From positions 1 to 15,969 of the forward strand of contig NZ_QUFB01000056.1 of the NCBI RefSeq assembly GCF_003478335.1: 15,969 nucleotides of DNA, written 5' to 3'. Within the stretch, counting starts at the first letter, position 1. Each line of letters starts with the position of its first letter. Shown in pieces: positions 1 to 6,975 of the stretch. Origin of the DNA: Clostridium sp. AM49-4BH. Lineage in GTDB: Bacteria; Bacillota; Clostridia; Lachnospirales; Lachnospiraceae. The position numbers were made by a program, and so were the translations under genes. Below the pieces are notes generated by a model that worked only from the letters and a program-made list of their open reading frames with translations, was not told the DNA's origin and did not search any database.

Positions 1-18
1 GATCAAACTCTCATGTTT
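1..18 (-). rRNA. rrs: 16S rRNA, 5' end only (cut by window edge)
   Basis: Read on the minus strand, positions 11-1 are AGAGTTTGATC, the start of the universal 27F primer site (E. coli 16S positions 8-18). Counting back puts the mature 5' end near position 18. The bases just before it (TTAAACATG) resemble those preceding 16S in Clostridia. Only this fragment lies in the window; the rest continues beyond position 1. A consensus rRNA promoter at 260-288 in the same orientation supports the call. The exact mature end is inferred by alignment to E. coli numbering. Confidence 0.9.
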
Positions 19-253
19 AAGTTCCTGCCTTAGTTTTCACTTTGGCTTCCGTTTTTACCGTTGACTTTCGTCTTGGTCTCGCGCGATCTTCATAAAGCAT
101 GTTTTATGAAAATCAGAATTGAAAATCTTTATTTTAGGATGTGTTTTCATCTCATCCTTTATTTAGAATTTTCAGGGTTGTTTTACTATTCAGTTATCAA
201 GCTTCTCTGACCTCTTATCAGGTCTTTGCTGTTCGCTCTCTCGTGCGTCAGCG
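19..253 (-). other. rRNA operon leader (transcribed, non-coding)
   Basis: This is the roughly 235-nt stretch between the predicted rRNA start site (about 252-254) and the 16S 5' end. It holds several foldbacks. One is a perfect 8-bp stem, TTCATAAA/TTTATGAA, at 89-96 and 103-110. Another is an extended imperfect stem at 121-173, with outer arms GAAAAT/ATTTTC and inner arms AGGATG/CATCCT. The minus-strand TGCTTTATGAA at 89-99 weakly resembles the boxA antitermination element, but this is tentative. Leaders of this kind carry antitermination and RNase III processing signals. The 66-codon open frame across this stretch is not believed. Confidence 0.7.
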
Positions 254-259
254 AGATAT

Positions 260-288
260 ATATTATCACTCGATGAACAACTTGTCAA
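260..288 (-). promoter_or_regulatory. rRNA operon promoter
   Basis: On the minus strand there is a perfect -35 TTGACA (288-283), a 17-nt spacer, and a -10 TAATAT (265-260), one base from TATAAT. The predicted start is near 252-254, about 235 nt ahead of 16S. This is the strongest sigma-A type promoter in the window, as expected for an rRNA operon. It is preceded by phased A-tracts, listed separately. Confidence 0.9.
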
Positions 289-292
289 CAAC

Positions 293-327
293 TTTTTAAA
301 ACTTTTTTCAACTTTTTTTGATTTTTT
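293..327 (-). promoter_or_regulatory. Phased A-tracts / UP element upstream of rRNA promoter
   Basis: Just upstream of the -35, four T-runs on the plus strand (A-runs on the minus strand) begin at 293, 303, 313 and 322 and are 5, 6, 7 and 6 long. Their spacing of 10, 10 and 9 bp matches one helical turn. In-phase A-tracts bend DNA, and A-rich UP elements contact the RNA polymerase alpha C-terminal domain at rRNA promoters. The arrangement is read directly; the activating role is inferred. Confidence 0.7.
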
Positions 328-342
328 ATTTTTCTTTTCAAG

Positions 343-387
343 AAAAAAGCGACGCAACCCCCATAAATACGGGCATTGACGACTTTT
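343..387 (-). terminator. Candidate terminator insulating the rRNA promoter
   Basis: On the minus strand, AAAAGTCG is followed by an imperfect stem containing CCC paired with GGG, then GCGTCG and a T6 run. The stem has internal loops, so it is weaker than a textbook terminator. It lies downstream of the cytidylate kinase-like gene and just upstream of the rRNA promoter, where a terminator would be expected. Confidence 0.35.
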
Positions 388-393
388 CATCTA

Positions 394-470
394 AAGCTTT
401 TCATGCCTGAAGTTACTGACCGATCCACATGTTGCTTATTATGTCAGTAAAATTATGGCTATTTTGCAGC
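394..470 (+). repeat. Dispersed intergenic repeat, copy 1
   Basis: This 77-nt stretch aligns with 15637-15711 over its whole length. The most conserved core is TTGCTTATTATGTCA followed by ATTTTGCAGC. Both copies can form a small hairpin at the start (CTT/AAG, extended by CC/GG in the other copy) and a second one in the core (TTATT with AATAA in one copy, AGTAA in the other, so one A-U pair becomes G-U). Retained pairing despite sequence drift suggests a structured element, but with so few copies this is only suggestive. Confidence 0.65.
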
Positions 471-593
471 TGATAAAATAAATCCAATATATAATGACCT
501 CCGGTTTGTAACATTGCGGATTTACCTGTATACCACGAATCAGAAACATACAGCGATAACAGGAATCACCTCATACAAAAGGAGGTCACTAAC
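471..593. other. Gene-free spacer
   Basis: No open frame with a convincing start and ribosome binding site is seen here. The only structure noted is a distant 7-bp inverted repeat, GACCTCC at 496-502 and GGAGGTC at 581-587, whose significance is unknown. No tRNA-like sequence was recognised. Confidence 0.5.
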
Positions 594-623
594 TCAAACT
601 TCCCATACCGGAAGTTATTGTAC
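594..623 (+). repeat. Dispersed intergenic repeat, copy 2 (30-nt portion)
   Basis: This 30-nt block matches 15635-15664 at 28 of 30 bases in the same orientation. It contains a perfect 7-bp hairpin, AACTTCC / GGAAGTT, with loop CATACC at 598-617. The downstream core found in the other copies is absent or too diverged to see. It lies about 45 nt past the stop of the minus-strand cytidylate kinase-like gene, so the hairpin could shape that mRNA's 3' end, but no T-run follows it on either strand. Confidence 0.65.
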
Positions 624-665
624 ATTTTGTGCTTACGCGATCGGATCAGCTTAATGAAGAGTTTC

Positions 666-1277
666 TCATTGCCCCATAAAGTTCCGGTAGAGGCTGCATA
701 GAATATCCACCGTCCCTTCGACTCCAAGTTTGGAGCTGTTGAGAATAAGATCGTACGTATTCTTTTTGCCCCAGTCTCCCTTTGTAAAATAGTTATAATA
801 GTTCTTACGGCGCATATCCATCTTGCGGATAAATTTCTTTGCCTGGGTCTCATTCATGTCATCAACATCCATCTCTCGCGTGATACGGTCTGCTAAAGGT
901 GCTGTAATAAACACACTGAGGATGTCAACGTCGTCGTCTTTGAGAATGAAATCAGCGCACCGTCCCACGATCACACTGTCCTCTTCCTTGGCGATCTGCT
1001 GAATTACTGCACTCTGCAGGTGAAACAGCATCTCTGTTGCCGGTTGTTCCTGTTTTACATTCTCATTTCCCTCATAAATCAGTTTGTAATAAAACGGATT
1101 GGTAGCCTTTTCATCAGAATCATCCAGTGAACTCGATGTGATTCCACCATGTTCTTTGGCTAATTCCAAGAGATTGCTGTCATGGAATCCTATACCAAGC
1201 TTTTTGGAGACCAGTCTTCCAATCTCTTTACCACCGCTTCCACACATTCGGTCAATGCAAATAATTTTATGTCTCAT
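666..1277 (-). CDS. Cytidylate kinase-like family protein
   Basis: The 203-residue product opens with a P-loop-like stretch, DRMCGSGGKEIG (residues 9-20), matching the GSGGREIG signature of the cytidylate kinase-like family (Pfam Cytidylate_kin2-type). VIVGRCADFIL at 102-112 and the arginine-rich RITREM...RRKNYYNYF segment at 131-164 also fit. A nucleoside-monophosphate kinase fold is expected. The substrate is unknown, since these proteins are separate from the housekeeping Cmk. No membrane segment or signal peptide is seen. I chose ATG at 1277, with AGGTGA five bases upstream. An alternative GTG at 1286 overlaps the upstream stop as GTGA and would add three residues. The gene follows the GGDEF/EAL gene with 5 nt between them, so the two are probably cotranscribed and translationally coupled. 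Confidence 0.85.
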   Translation of the reverse strand: MRHKIICIDRMCGSGGKEIGRLVSKKLGIGFHDSNLLELAKEHGGITSSSLDDSDEKATNPFYYKLIYEGNENVKQEQPATEMLFHLQSAVIQQIAKEEDSVIVGRCADFILKDDDVDILSVFITAPLADRITREMDVDDMNETQAKKFIRKMDMRRKNYYNYFTKGDWGKKNTYDLILNSSKLGVEGTVDILCSLYRNFMGQ

Positions 1278-1282
1278 ATCTA

Positions 1283-2941
1283 TCACCTTGCCTTTCCAAG
1301 TCGTAATTGCTTAAAATCTGCTACGCACATTGGTTTTGCATAATAAAACCCCTGCGCTATATCGCAGCCACAGTTTGATAAAAATTCTGCCTGCTCCTTA
1401 GTCTCTACACCTTCTGCTACCATACCCAGACCAATATCCTGGCTCATTTTGATCGTGTGTTCTACTATTTTTTGTCCACGATCGGATGCAATAAAGTTTT
1501 GTAAAAAGACACGGTCGATTTTAATAACATCAAATTGCGTATCTTTAAGCATATTCAATGTCGAGTAACCGGATCCGAAATCATCCATTAGCAGAGTATA
1601 TCCATTTTCTTTGAGTAATGCTATACCCCTTTCCTGCATCTTACTCTGCTCTGTTTCTGTGATCTCAATCTCAAGATAATGTTTTGGTATTTGATACTTC
1701 TCTATCAGATGATTCAATACCTCCACAAAATAATCATCTATCAAATGTCTTCTAGAGACATTGACGGAGATCGGAAGCATTTCTTTTCCCTCGCGTTGCC
1801 ATTCCGCAAGGAGTTTGCATGCCTCCTCCCACATAAACTCATCTAGAGGGATCACAAAACCATTTTCTTCAAATATCGGTATAAAATCGTTGGGTGGTAT
1901 TAAGCCCTTCTCTGGATGCTGCCAGCGAACAAGAGCTTCTGCACCTACCATTTTGCATGTCGAAATACTGTACTTTGGCTGCAAATACATGACAAATTCA
2001 TGGTTTTCCAACGCTTGATGCATAGCATCTTCTAAAAACTTACGCTTACGTGCATCCGTACGCATAGATTCATGATAGAACGCAACTTTGTGTAGTGCGT
2101 CTCCCTTAATGCTTTGCCTTGCTAATGCTGCCCCGTCTCCATATAATCGTAGGTTGGTATTTATATCTGTAACGAAACAAACACCAAACGCGAGTGTATA
2201 TTTAACATTTTCATAACCGGACAATCTCTGCTCGAGCATACTTACAAAAGCTAATATATCTTCCTTTGTTTCATATGGTGTAGCTATCATAAATACATCC
2301 GCCGTAAGGCGAACATATAACTGCATCTCATTACAAATATATTTCAATGTGTTTTCGAAATATTTCAAAAGATCGTCACCAAAATCTTCTCCGTACATTT
2401 CATTGATCACTTTGAAACGTTCGACATCTAACTGGATAAGCGCAAATTTACATTTCTGATGCTTCCGCATCAATTTCATGACATCTTGCGTAAACACGTT
2501 GGGATTACGATCGTTTGTAACCGATTGTGCTAAATGAATCCGATATTTCTCTTCGGCATCCAACTCTCTCGCCTGAAAAACAATTTTCTCAATGCTTCCA
2601 TCATCCCTTTTCATAAAATTGCATTTTAAGCGATAATATATACATTCTCCATGCATATCTAATATATGCATATGTACCGTACGACAATTTCCTTTAATGA
2701 CGTCTTCGTTATTATGGCTTTCCACGCCACGGTCAATTTCTTGCAAAAAGTTATCACATAGTCTGCTGTCTGATTCTGCAACGACATCTCGTAACGCTTC
2801 AATTCCTTTCTGTGCAAATAATGCTGCCGGAAAACTTGCATTTCCGTTTGTCAATACCTGCCATCCATTGTCTGTATCCCAACAGGCAAAAAATACATCG
2901 GTATCAGCAGTGAGGACGTCCACTATACTTTCTTTATCCAT
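1283..2941 (-). CDS. Cyclic-di-GMP phosphodiesterase: degenerate GGDEF plus intact EAL
   Basis: This is a 552-residue cytosolic protein with no signal peptide or membrane segment. Residues about 10-130 look like a divergent PAS-type sensor. Residues about 147-295 form a GGDEF fold whose signature reads LTADVF at 212-217, so diguanylate cyclase activity is not expected; such domains often act as regulators. Residues about 305-545 form an EAL domain with all expected catalytic positions: E335 in EALVRW, N394, E426, the D453-D454 pair of DDFGSGYS, K474, E510 in VAEGVE and Q530. It should therefore hydrolyse c-di-GMP to pGpG. A strong site, GGGGAG, lies 7 nt before the ATG. The gene looks visibly more AT-rich than the polymerase genes. 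It starts 263 bp after rpoC, beyond the rpoBC terminator, and is followed by the cytidylate kinase-like gene. Confidence 0.9.
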   Translation of the reverse strand: MDKESIVDVLTADTDVFFACWDTDNGWQVLTNGNASFPAALFAQKGIEALRDVVAESDSRLCDNFLQEIDRGVESHNNEDVIKGNCRTVHMHILDMHGECIYYRLKCNFMKRDDGSIEKIVFQARELDAEEKYRIHLAQSVTNDRNPNVFTQDVMKLMRKHQKCKFALIQLDVERFKVINEMYGEDFGDDLLKYFENTLKYICNEMQLYVRLTADVFMIATPYETKEDILAFVSMLEQRLSGYENVKYTLAFGVCFVTDINTNLRLYGDGAALARQSIKGDALHKVAFYHESMRTDARKRKFLEDAMHQALENHEFVMYLQPKYSISTCKMVGAEALVRWQHPEKGLIPPNDFIPIFEENGFVIPLDEFMWEEACKLLAEWQREGKEMLPISVNVSRRHLIDDYFVEVLNHLIEKYQIPKHYLEIEITETEQSKMQERGIALLKENGYTLLMDDFGSGYSTLNMLKDTQFDVIKIDRVFLQNFIASDRGQKIVEHTIKMSQDIGLGMVAEGVETKEQAEFLSNCGCDIAQGFYYAKPMCVADFKQLRLGKAR

Positions 2942-3010
2942 TGCATCACTCCCCTATACATTTTGTATCGGTGTGCACACGCTGTCGTAATCCCCATATT
3001 GGTATCTCAT

Positions 3011-3019
3011 ATTTTACCA
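3011..3019 (-). promoter_or_regulatory. Candidate extended -10 promoter for the EAL operon
   Basis: On the minus strand the sequence TGGTAAAAT fits an extended -10 (TGnTATAAT, one mismatch). A -35 at 17 nt spacing would be TTCCAG, which is weak. The predicted start near 3004 gives a leader of about 60 nt. The site lies just downstream of the rpoBC terminator, where a new promoter is needed. Confidence 0.45.
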
Positions 3020-3040
3020 TATTTTCAAAAAAACTGGAAC

Positions 3041-3077
3041 AAAAAAAGAAGAGTAAAATATACATTTTTCTCTTCTT
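3041..3077 (-). terminator. Intrinsic terminator of the rpoBC operon
   Basis: On the minus strand an 8-bp stem, AAGAAGAG / CTCTTCTT (3077-3070 with 3053-3046), extends after one mismatch into AAAAT/ATTTT around a GTAT loop. A run of seven T follows the stem within two bases. It lies about 130 nt past the rpoC stop and before the next gene's promoter. Stem, loop and T-run all fit Rho-independent termination, although the stem is not GC-rich. Confidence 0.8.
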
Positions 3078-3146
3078 GAAAATTAAGTTATTCAATTTTC
3101 CCATATCCCACCGTTCCCACAATCACTTTGCAATAACAGTACACCA

Positions 3147-3182
3147 AGAAGCACTAAAGCAATATTTTGCTAAAGCGCTTCT
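3147..3182 (-). repeat. Foldback just after rpoC
   Basis: Two 16-nt arms (3147-3162 and 3167-3182) around a 4-nt loop pair with one G-U and two adjacent mismatches. There is no T-run, so it is not a classic terminator. It lies about 22 nt after the rpoC stop and upstream of the true terminator, so it may protect or process the 3' end of the mRNA. That role is inferred. Confidence 0.55.
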
Positions 3183-3204
3183 CGTAATGACTGTATTTTA
3201 TAAA

Positions 3205-3975
3205 CTACTCATCGTCCTCTGTCGATGTGAAATATACTTCTTCAGATTCCGGAGCTTCTTCTGCTTTTTCCTTGGACTTGTCTTTATCCTTTGCATCATC
3301 CTCGGATTCATCGCCTTCTTCCAGCCTTCTCATTGCTGCAAGACGCTGTTCTTCGAGATAGTCCTCTGCCGCCTCATCACAGTCAAGCTGTACAGAACGA
3401 TAACGTTTCATACCTGTACCTGCAGGGATGAGCTTACCAATGATTACGTTCTCTTTGAGACCTACCAGTGGATCCACTTTTCCCTTAATAGCGGCATCTG
3501 TCAAGACCTTTGTAGTCTCCTGGAAAGATGCTGCGGACAGGAAGGAATTGGTTGCCAGCGCAGCCTTTGTAATACCAAGCATTACCTGCTTGCCCTCTGG
3601 TGGCTCTTTACCTTCTGCCTGGAGTTTTTCAACTTCATCCTCAAAATCTAATGCATCTACCATAACACCCGGCAGGAATTCGGAATCACCGTTGTCTTCG
3701 ACACGGATCTTCTTGAGCATCTGACGTACAATAACCTCTATATGCTTATCATTGATCTCAACACCCTGCAGACGATATACACGCTGCACTTCGCGGATCA
3801 TGTAATCCTGCACGGCACGTACACCCTTGATCTCGAGAATATCATGTGGATTTACGCTACCTTCTGTGAGCGGCTCACCTTTCTCCAAAGTCTGACCCTC
3901 TAATACCTTGATTCGAGAACCGTATGGGATCAAATATGCTTTCTGCTCACCGGTTTCTTCATTTGTAATGATCAC
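3205..3975 (-). CDS. rpoC: RNA polymerase beta' subunit, C-terminal part (frameshifted off)
   Basis: The 256-residue frame from GTG at 3975 carries the end of beta': [54 protein letters not shown], and the near-invariant [35 protein letters not shown] segment, quoted here only in part as family landmarks. The last 40 or so residues form a charged, acidic tail. Upstream of the GTG the same frame stays open and encodes RDTKKKRE, exactly what family members have at this point, so the natural protein should join the preceding frame near 3998. The GTG overlaps the upstream TGA as GTGA, but no good ribosome binding site precedes it (AAGAAAAAGC is poor). The part covers the jaw and clamp-end regions of beta'. 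I regard it as one gene with the next entry, broken by a one-base deletion or a sequence error. Confidence 0.85.
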   Translation of the reverse strand: MIITNEETGEQKAYLIPYGSRIKVLEGQTLEKGEPLTEGSVNPHDILEIKGVRAVQDYMIREVQRVYRLQGVEINDKHIEVIVRQMLKKIRVEDNGDSEFLPGVMVDALDFEDEVEKLQAEGKEPPEGKQVMLGITKAALATNSFLSAASFQETTKVLTDAAIKGKVDPLVGLKENVIIGKLIPAGTGMKRYRSVQLDCDEAAEDYLEEQRLAAMRRLEEGDESEDDAKDKDKSKEKAEEAPESEEVYFTSTEDDE

Positions 3976-6923
3976 TTCGCGCTTTTTCTTAGTATCGCGA
4001 TAGATACTGTTCCGCCAAATTCAGCGATAATTGCAAGTCCCTTCGGCTTACGTGCCTCAAACAACTCTTCGACACGAGGGAGACCCTGTGTGATATCGTC
4101 ACCGGCCACACCACCTGTATGGAACGTACGCATGGTAAGCTGTGTACCCGGCTCACCGATGGACTGTGCTGCGATGATTCCGACAGCCTCACCAACCTGT
4201 ACCGGCTCACCGGTTGCCATGTTGGCACCATAACATTTTGCACAAACACCGATATGTGACTTACAGGTAAGAATGTTACGGATCTTAACCTTAGCCTTAT
4301 CGCCTGCATCTACAATTGCCTTTGTATTAACAATACGAGCAGCACGCTTTGGTGTGATCATGTGATTTTTCTTAACAATAAGCTCGCCTTCATCATCGTA
4401 GATGTCTTCGCAGGAGAAACGACCTGTAATACGCTCTTCCAATGACTCGATAAGCTCTTTACCATCCATAAATCCGGTTACTTCCATTCCCGGAATCATA
4501 TCGCGGTCTGCACAGCAGTCTACCTCACGAATAACCAATTCCTGAGATACGTCAACGAGACGACGTGTCAAATATCCGGAATCGGCTGTACGAAGCGCTG
4601 TATCCGACAATCCCTTACGGGCACCATGTGCGGAAATGAAGTACTCCAATACATCAAGACCCTCACGGAAGTTAGACTTGATCGGCAATTCGATCGTACG
4701 ACCGGATGTATCCGCCATCAAACCACGCATACCTGCGAGCTGCTTGATCTGTGCCTGAGAACCACGGGCACCGGAATCAGCCATCATGAAGATGTTGTTG
4801 TAGCGATCCAAACCGCTCATCAACGCTTCTGTCAACTGATTATCGGCTGCATACCATGTATTGATAACTGCTTTGTAACGCTCTTCTTCTGTAAGAAGAC
4901 CCATATTAAACTTATCCGTGATAAGCTCTACTGTCTTCTGTGCTTCAGCAAGAATATCTTTCTTAGCCTCCGGCACGGTCATATCGGAAATGGATACCGT
5001 CATTGCTGCACGTGTGGAATATTTATATCCAAGTGCTTTGATGTTGTCCATTGTCTCTGCAGTACCTGTTGCACCATGTGCAGCGATACATTTTTCAAGG
5101 ATCTGCTTCAACTGCTTCTTACCTACATGGAAATCAACTTCCGGAACGAGGAAGTTCTCGTCCTTGGAACGATCCACAAATCCCATGTCCTGTGGCAGGA
5201 TCTCATTGAAGATAAAACGACCCAGTGTAGATTCAATAATTCTACTTTCCTCTACGCCATCTTTATTGATACCAAAACGGCGAACCTTGATCTTCGCATG
5301 AAGTGTAAGATCTCCGTTTTCGTATGCTGTAATTGCCTCGTTCACGCTCTTGAAGAACTTGCCTTCACCGAGAGAACCAGGTCTTTCCTGTGTCAAATAA
5401 TAGATACCAAGTACCATATCCTGAGAAGGTACGGCAACCACACCACCATCAGATGGCTTTAACAGGTTGTTTGGAGAGAGCAGTAAGAAACGGCACTCTG
5501 CCTGTGCTTCTACAGAAAGTGGCAAATGGACAGCCATCTGGTCACCATCGAAGTCGGCATTAAATGCGGTACATACCAATGGATGCAGCTTAATCGCTTT
5601 ACCTTCTACAAGTGTAGGCTCAAATGCCTGGATACCAAGACGATGCAGGGTAGGAGCACGGTTCAACATAACCGGATGCTCGCGAATAACATCCTCTAAT
5701 ACATCCCATACTTCCGTCTGAAGCTTTTCAACCATCTTCTTAGCCTGTTTAATGTTGTGTGCTGTGCCATTGGATACTAACTCTTTCATAACGAAAGGCT
5801 TAAACAACTCAATTGCCATCTCTTTTGGCAGACCACACTGATAAATCTTAAGTTCCGGACCTACAACGATAACGGAACGACCAGAATAGTCGACACGTTT
5901 ACCGAGCAGGTTCTGACGGAAACGACCCTGTTTACCCTTCAGCATATCAGATAAGGATTTCAGCGGTCTGTTACCCGGTCCGGTAACCGGACGGCCACGA
6001 CGACCATTGTCGATCAACGCATCTACAGCTTCCTGAAGCATTCTCTTCTCGTTGCGAACGATGATATCCGGTGCACCGAGTTCGAGAAGTCTCTTCAAAC
6101 GATTGTTGCGGTTGATGATACGACGATACAGATCGTTCATATCAGATGTTGCAAAACGTCCACCATCCAACTGTACCATTGGACGAATATCCGGCGGAAT
6201 TACAGGGATAACCGTAAGGATCATCCACTCCGGCTTGTTATCGGAACCACGGAATGCTTCGATAACTTCCAAACGTTTTACAATACGAGCACGTTTCTGA
6301 CCGGAAGAGTTGCGGAGTTCCTCCTTGAGGTTTGCTGACTCTTCTTCCAGATCGATACTCATCAGAAGTTCCATGATAGACTCTGCACCCATGCCGGCGC
6401 GGAAACCGTCTCCATAGTTCTTTCTAGCTTCTTGATATTCTGCCTCAGACAAAATCTGCTTTGGCTGAAGGTTTACACCGTCCTGCACTTCCAATACGAT
6501 ATAAGATGCGAAGTACAACACTTTCTCTAAGTTTCTTGGAGAAACATCCAAGATCAATCCCATACGGCTAGGTATTCCTTTGAAATACCAAATATGAGAT
6601 ACCGGTGCTGCTAATTCGATATGACCCATACGCTCACGACGAACGCTCGCCTTGGTTACCTCAACGCCGCATCGATCACAGACAACACCTTTATAACGGA
6701 TCTTCTTGTACTTACCGCAATGACACTCCCAGTCTTTGCTTGGTCCGAAGATCTTTTCGCAGAAAAGACCATCTTTTTCCGGCTTGAGTGTTCGATAATT
6801 GATCGTCTCCGGCTTCTTTACTTCGCCGCGTGACCACTCACGGATCTTTTCCGGAGATGCCAGACCAATCTTGATTGCATCATATACGATATGCTTCTCT
6901 TCCTTTACATTACTTTCTGCCAT
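3972..6923 (-). CDS. rpoC: RNA polymerase beta' subunit, N-terminal part (ends at frameshift)
   Basis: This 983-residue frame carries the catalytic core of beta'. The N-terminal zinc ribbon has C67, C69, C82 and C85. The magnesium-binding NADFDGD lies at 455-461, the bridge helix at about 763-790, the second zinc site at C803/C804, C887, C894 and C897, and the trigger-loop start at about 922-941. After I975 the frame departs from the family and reads AILRKSAK before TGA. Continuing instead in the next frame gives RDTKKKRE and then the C-terminal part, a total near 1239 residues, normal for this family. An ideal GGAGG lies 6 nt before the ATG. The gene follows rpoB after 52 nt in the same operon. 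A cell needs a complete beta', so either the sequence has an error, the two pieces assemble, or a rare frameshift restores the product. Confidence 0.93.
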   Translation of the reverse strand: MAESNVKEEKHIVYDAIKIGLASPEKIREWSRGEVKKPETINYRTLKPEKDGLFCEKIFGPSKDWECHCGKYKKIRYKGVVCDRCGVEVTKASVRRERMGHIELAAPVSHIWYFKGIPSRMGLILDVSPRNLEKVLYFASYIVLEVQDGVNLQPKQILSEAEYQEARKNYGDGFRAGMGAESIMELLMSIDLEEESANLKEELRNSSGQKRARIVKRLEVIEAFRGSDNKPEWMILTVIPVIPPDIRPMVQLDGGRFATSDMNDLYRRIINRNNRLKRLLELGAPDIIVRNEKRMLQEAVDALIDNGRRGRPVTGPGNRPLKSLSDMLKGKQGRFRQNLLGKRVDYSGRSVIVVGPELKIYQCGLPKEMAIELFKPFVMKELVSNGTAHNIKQAKKMVEKLQTEVWDVLEDVIREHPVMLNRAPTLHRLGIQAFEPTLVEGKAIKLHPLVCTAFNADFDGDQMAVHLPLSVEAQAECRFLLLSPNNLLKPSDGGVVAVPSQDMVLGIYYLTQERPGSLGEGKFFKSVNEAITAYENGDLTLHAKIKVRRFGINKDGVEESRIIESTLGRFIFNEILPQDMGFVDRSKDENFLVPEVDFHVGKKQLKQILEKCIAAHGATGTAETMDNIKALGYKYSTRAAMTVSISDMTVPEAKKDILAEAQKTVELITDKFNMGLLTEEERYKAVINTWYAADNQLTEALMSGLDRYNNIFMMADSGARGSQAQIKQLAGMRGLMADTSGRTIELPIKSNFREGLDVLEYFISAHGARKGLSDTALRTADSGYLTRRLVDVSQELVIREVDCCADRDMIPGMEVTGFMDGKELIESLEERITGRFSCEDIYDDEGELIVKKNHMITPKRAARIVNTKAIVDAGDKAKVKIRNILTCKSHIGVCAKCYGANMATGEPVQVGEAVGIIAAQSIGEPGTQLTMRTFHTGGVAGDDITQGLPRVEELFEARKPKGLAIIAEFGGTVSIAILRKSAK

Positions 6924-6975
6924 AGTAATCCTCCATCTACCCTTTCGGGCTACTCTATACGATCAATCCCTGTCT

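Noticed and set aside
190..390. Minus-strand open frame of 66 codons, Lys- and Phe-rich
   Set aside because: It covers the rRNA promoter, its A-tracts and part of the rRNA leader; its lysine-rich composition comes from the A-tracts.
3972..4010. Programmed ribosomal frameshifting in rpoC
   Set aside because: No slippery heptamer or convincing stimulatory hairpin is seen at the break; a lost base or sequence error is simpler.
4626..5462. Plus-strand open frame of 278 codons opposite rpoC, and similar long frames opposite rpoB (7897-8559) and rpoC (2941-3651)
   Set aside because: They are shadows of conserved polymerase codons, Cys/Ser-rich with no recognisable domain.
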